From NCBI GenBank assembly GCA_025594325.1, contig JANHCV010000008.1, positions 248,001-312,000 of the forward strand: DNA of 64,000 nt. Reading direction: 5' to 3'. This document shows positions 61,394-64,000 of this stretch, piece by piece. The notes under the pieces are model-generated. The model did not search any database. It saw only the letters and a program-made list of their open reading frames with translations, and was not told where the DNA came from. Position 1 is the stretch's first letter. Every line of letters begins with the position of its first letter. The stretch comes from Blastocladiella emersonii ATCC 22665. Taxonomy: Eukaryota; Blastocladiomycota; Blastocladiomycetes; Blastocladiales; Blastocladiaceae. Position numbers and translations under genes: made by a program.

Positions 61394-63160
61394 ATGGAAC
61401 ACTCTACCACCGACGTCGGCGCCGCCGTGACCCCGCCCGCGACGCCCGTCGACCCGGCGCCGACGCCCGATACGCCGGCCGCGACCCCGCCCGCGCGCAA
61501 GCGCAGCCTGCGCCTGCCCGCGACGCCCACGTCGCGCCGCGGGAGCACCGACTCGGCCGCGACCACGGTCCCCGGCAGCGCCGCGCCGTCCGCCCGCACG
61601 CTGTCCATGTCGGCGCCGTCGTTCGCATCATCCCACGACACGCTGCCTATGTCCGACACCGACTCGCTCCGCGCTGCGCCGCGCAAGAACTCGCTCCCGC
61701 CACCCTCTTCCTCTTCTACCCCGCCCGCGACCCCAACCACCTCCTCCGCCTCCCCCTCGACGACCTGCTGGACCTCCGGCCCGCCGTGCTCGGTCCGCGT
61801 CCCGCGCCGCGCGTCCGCCGTCGAGTGGAAGCCCCGCTACGCGGTGGCGTGCCGCGTCGGGTTCACCGCCAAGATCCATTTGGCGAGAAAACCCGAGCAC
61901 GCCGACGCGCGCGCCCTCGTGCGCGGCGACGCGGCGCCCGAGCGGAGCATCACGCTGCCGCCCGCGTGCCAGGTCCACGTCGTGAGCGCGGACCGCGCGC
62001 CGGGGCACGGCGCGATGGCGGGCGGCAGTGCGGCGGGTGGGGGTGCGACGCTCGTCCTGGTCTCGGCGTGTGGGTTCCTCGCGGAAAAGCCCGCGGCAAG
62101 AGCGCGTTTCGCGCGGATGGTCGCGTCGCTCGCCCGGTCGCCGAGTAAGCGTGTCAAGCAGGACTCGGCGGCGGTCGCGGAAGACGACGAGCCGTTGGTG
62201 GATGATGACGACGACGATCTCGCGTCAACCGTTTCTTCGGCCGCCCCGGCGTGGACGACCAACCCGCTCTCGCCCGGCCTGTGCCGCGTCACCGCTTTGT
62301 CCACGGCGCACCACGAACCCGCTCCCGCAAAACGCACCCGCCCCGCGGCGTCCGTCATGTCGTCGCACGCGCTCCCGGGCCCCGTGCTGCTGCGGTTCGC
62401 GCACCTCGAGGACGCGCACGTGTTCGCCGACATTCTAACGGGCCGGTGCGCGCGCGACGACGACGAGCTCGTGTCGGTCGCGTCGCCCGAGGCCCCGCCG
62501 CCGCGCGAGGTGCTGTCGCCCGAGGACGCGGCGGTCGCGCGGTACCTGACGATCGACGAGGCCGACGCGGTGCCGCCCGTCCCGCCGCTCCCCGCGTCGC
62601 CGTGCTTCACAGAGTACACGTCCGCGAGCTCGTCGTCGTCGTCGAGTTCGGCGTCCTCGGTCTCAGGCTTCGGCGCTCCGCTCGCGGGTAACCGCAACAC
62701 GATCCTGTTCCCGCCGCGCAGCCACTCGCGCCGCCCGTCGGCCCCCGCGTTCGCCAACCCGCTCCCGACCAAGCAACACCCGCACCCGATGCCGTGGCCG
62801 TTCGCCGAACACGGTCTCGCGAGCCCTCCCCCAACCCCGCCCGCGTGGCGCACGCAGCACGGGCACGGCGACCCGCCGCACCGCCCGCAGTCGGCCCCGC
62901 TCCTCCGCGGGTCCCTCGACGCGGACCCCGGCGCGCGGCTCGAGATGCGCCGCATGCACGAGGCGCTGCGCGGGATCCAGGAGAACCAGCGCCGCGTGAA
63001 TGCGCGGCGCGGGTCGGCCGCGTCGTCGGTTGCGGCCGCGGCGGCGTGCGCGGTGGCGGTCGAAGGCGGGGTCGGGGCGCTGGCGCCCGTCGACGAGGAG
63101 GAGGCCGTGATGGACGCGTACGACGAGGAGGCTGTGATTGACGCGTACCTCGCCGCCTGA
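61394..63160 (+). CDS. Ser/Pro-rich protein with a possible PH-like segment
   Basis: A single-exon frame of 588 residues. The ATG at 61394 follows a TATA-like box by ~45 bp. The first ~140 residues are Thr/Pro/Ser-rich with RRGS-type motifs (SRRGSTDSAATT). Residues ~145-240 (WKPRYAVACRVGFTAKIH, ITLPPACQVHVVSA, ATLVLVSACGFLAEK, ARARFARMVASLARS) have the strand-helix rhythm of a PH domain opened by a Gly/Ala insert. A later segment (GPVLLRFAHLEDAHVFADIL) could complete it. An acidic patch (DDEPLVDDDDDDLAS), a poly-Ser run and a Pro-rich stretch follow. The C-terminus contains a short coiled coil (LEMRRMHEALRGIQENQRR) and ends DAYDEEAVIDAYLAA. No orthologue is recognised. Probably a signalling or cell-cortex scaffold, stated as inference. 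A polyadenylation-type sequence TATACATAAAAAG follows the stop. Confidence 0.65.
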   Translation: MEHSTTDVGAAVTPPATPVDPAPTPDTPAATPPARKRSLRLPATPTSRRGSTDSAATTVPGSAAPSARTLSMSAPSFASSHDTLPMSDTDSLRAAPRKNSLPPPSSSSTPPATPTTSSASPSTTCWTSGPPCSVRVPRRASAVEWKPRYAVACRVGFTAKIHLARKPEHADARALVRGDAAPERSITLPPACQVHVVSADRAPGHGAMAGGSAAGGGATLVLVSACGFLAEKPAARARFARMVASLARSPSKRVKQDSAAVAEDDEPLVDDDDDDLASTVSSAAPAWTTNPLSPGLCRVTALSTAHHEPAPAKRTRPAASVMSSHALPGPVLLRFAHLEDAHVFADILTGRCARDDDELVSVASPEAPPPREVLSPEDAAVARYLTIDEADAVPPVPPLPASPCFTEYTSASSSSSSSSASSVSGFGAPLAGNRNTILFPPRSHSRRPSAPAFANPLPTKQHPHPMPWPFAEHGLASPPPTPPAWRTQHGHGDPPHRPQSAPLLRGSLDADPGARLEMRRMHEALRGIQENQRRVNARRGSAASSVAAAAACAVAVEGGVGALAPVDEEEAVMDAYDEEAVIDAYLAA

Positions 63161-63202
63161 TTGTATATACATAAAAAGTCTCCATTTTATACCACCCCAC
63201 CG

Positions 63203-64000
63203 TCAGCTCTTCATGTAATCCGCAAGCACCGCCGCATCGTCGTCCCCATCGATCCCGAGCTGCGTCGCGCGCACCTGCGTCCGGTACTCGATGGCGTCGA
63301 GGTTGAGCGACGACCCGCGGGACTCGGGCTTCTGGCCGCCGAGCATCCGCGTCGAGCTGAGCTGCGGCGTCAGGCCGTCCGGGAACCGGTGCCGCGGAGG
63401 TTGTAGTTGTTGGTCTTGCGCGGGGTTGCGGAGCCACGTCGCGCGCGCGGTCACGGCGGGGGAGACTTGGTAGTGCGAGCTACACGCACACGGACACGCA
63501 GGGTCAGTTCGTGGCCATGGTCGTCGTTCACGGTCGAAACCGTACCTCGTCGGCCGCTGCGGCGGCCCGCCGCCGCCGCCCGGGACAAAGTGCGACGCGG
63601 CGCCCGGCAACGCCCCGCCGCCCATCACGCTCCGCCGCCCGCCCTGCATCTCGCTCTCGAGCCGCGCCTGCTCCTGCTGCACCGCGCGCTGCGTCTCGCG
63701 GAGAAGCACGTCGAGCGCCGCCTGCGCCGCGGGGGCCGTGAGGCCCGCGCTAGCGCCCGCGGGTGATGGGACAAGCGACGACCGACGACGACGACGACTG
63801 ACGGAAGGCGCGCGCGCGACGCCTTGCTCGATCACCGTGATGGGCGCGCCCGCGGCGGTGGCGGACGCGAGTTGTTCTTGTTCTTGACGCCGCGCGACAG
63901 CCGGGAGCGGCAGCGACGCGGAGCCCGCGGGCGGCGGCGACACGGTGGTGGTGGTGGCCGTGGTGGGTGCGGCGTCGGGAGGGACGGTGCCGCCGTTGGC
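63203..64000 (-). CDS. Disordered protein, 5' end beyond the window
   Basis: Two exons are visible: 63546 to beyond 64000 and 63203-63479, joined in phase across a 66 nt intron (donor GTACGG, acceptor GTGTAG). The visible part starts in a low-complexity Thr/Pro/Ala stretch. It has a helical segment (AAQAALDVLLRETQRAVQQE, QARLESEMQGGRRS), then Gly/Pro-rich sequence, and a C-terminal part that looks conserved (HYQVSPAVTARATWLRNP, FPDGLTPQLSSTRMLGG, LNLDAIEYRTQVRATQLG) ending VLADYMKS. It is convergent with the preceding gene; the two stops are only ~42 bp apart. No family recognised. Confidence 0.65.
   Translation of the reverse strand, partial: ANGGTVPPDAAPTTATTTTVSPPPAGSASLPLPAVARRQEQEQLASATAAGAPITVIEQGVARAPSVSRRRRRSSLVPSPAGASAGLTAPAAQAALDVLLRETQRAVQQEQARLESEMQGGRRSVMGGGALPGAASHFVPGGGGGPPQRPTRYGFDRERRPWPRTDPACPCACSSHYQVSPAVTARATWLRNPAQDQQLQPPRHRFPDGLTPQLSSTRMLGGQKPESRGSSLNLDAIEYRTQVRATQLGIDGDDDAAVLADYMKS

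Noticed and set aside
61837-62955. Long - strand open frame opposite the 61.4 kb gene
   Set aside because: Shadow of the + strand gene, which has a TATA-like box and a good start context.

Overview
The window looks like nuclear DNA of a GC-rich, intron-bearing opisthokont, most plausibly a zoosporic fungus of the Blastocladiomycota/chytrid type (moderate confidence). Reasons: genes with many 45-70 nt introns (donors GTACGT/GTACGC/GTAAGC, branch points like CTAAC/CTGAC, YAG acceptors), a class C (GABA-B/mGluR-like) seven-helix receptor, a Plavaka/CACTA-type transposase, LINE-type RNase H remnants, and long Ser/Pro/Arg-rich disordered proteins. No rRNA, tRNA, CRISPR or prokaryotic operon signal was found.

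Layout. (1) 1-20.1 kb, + strand: a tandem array of one multigene family, here called family A (8 recognisable members or relics plus an N-terminal relic). Its plan is an N-terminal helix, a helical capsid-like domain, a Ser/Arg-rich linker, an invariant CX2CX12HX4C motif and a helical tail. One member (10.2-15.7 kb) is split by a 4.05 kb CACTA-like transposon and has a LINE-related element in its N-terminal codons. (2) 19.7-22.8 kb, - strand: a ten-exon class C GPCR with a C-terminal PH-like domain. (3) 24.3-46.7 kb, - strand: six members of an unrelated family, family B. Most begin with a 16 nt first exon, followed by a conserved N-terminal domain, an optional middle RxTRLFxRDxxGRAC block and a conserved C-terminal domain. 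Several are broken. (4) 47.1-50.7 kb, - strand: a leucine-rich-repeat gene split by a 2.4 kb DNA transposon with perfect 175 bp terminal inverted repeats. (5) 50.9-53.2 kb: a gene-poor stretch. (6) 53.3-64 kb: ordinary-looking genes (two membrane proteins, three disordered or coiled-coil proteins).

The unifying feature is a short promoter module, ACGCGT (in GAGACGCGT) followed within about 5-15 bp by a CACGTGA-like box. It lies in the same polarity roughly 55-140 bp upstream of almost every family A and family B start, upstream of the GPCR (262 bp) and the LRR gene, and inside both mobile element types that have inserted into these genes. The single-copy genes at 54-64 kb lack it at their starts. 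The arrays therefore look like one co-regulated, fast-evolving, transposon-ridden locus. A 939 bp inverted repeat (9242-10180 and 34132-35070), apparently identical, brackets the central 24 kb, and each copy sits at the 5' end of an array gene with its own promoter-like modules pointing into that gene. I cannot assign a biochemical function to family A or B. The Gag-like reading of family A is inference.
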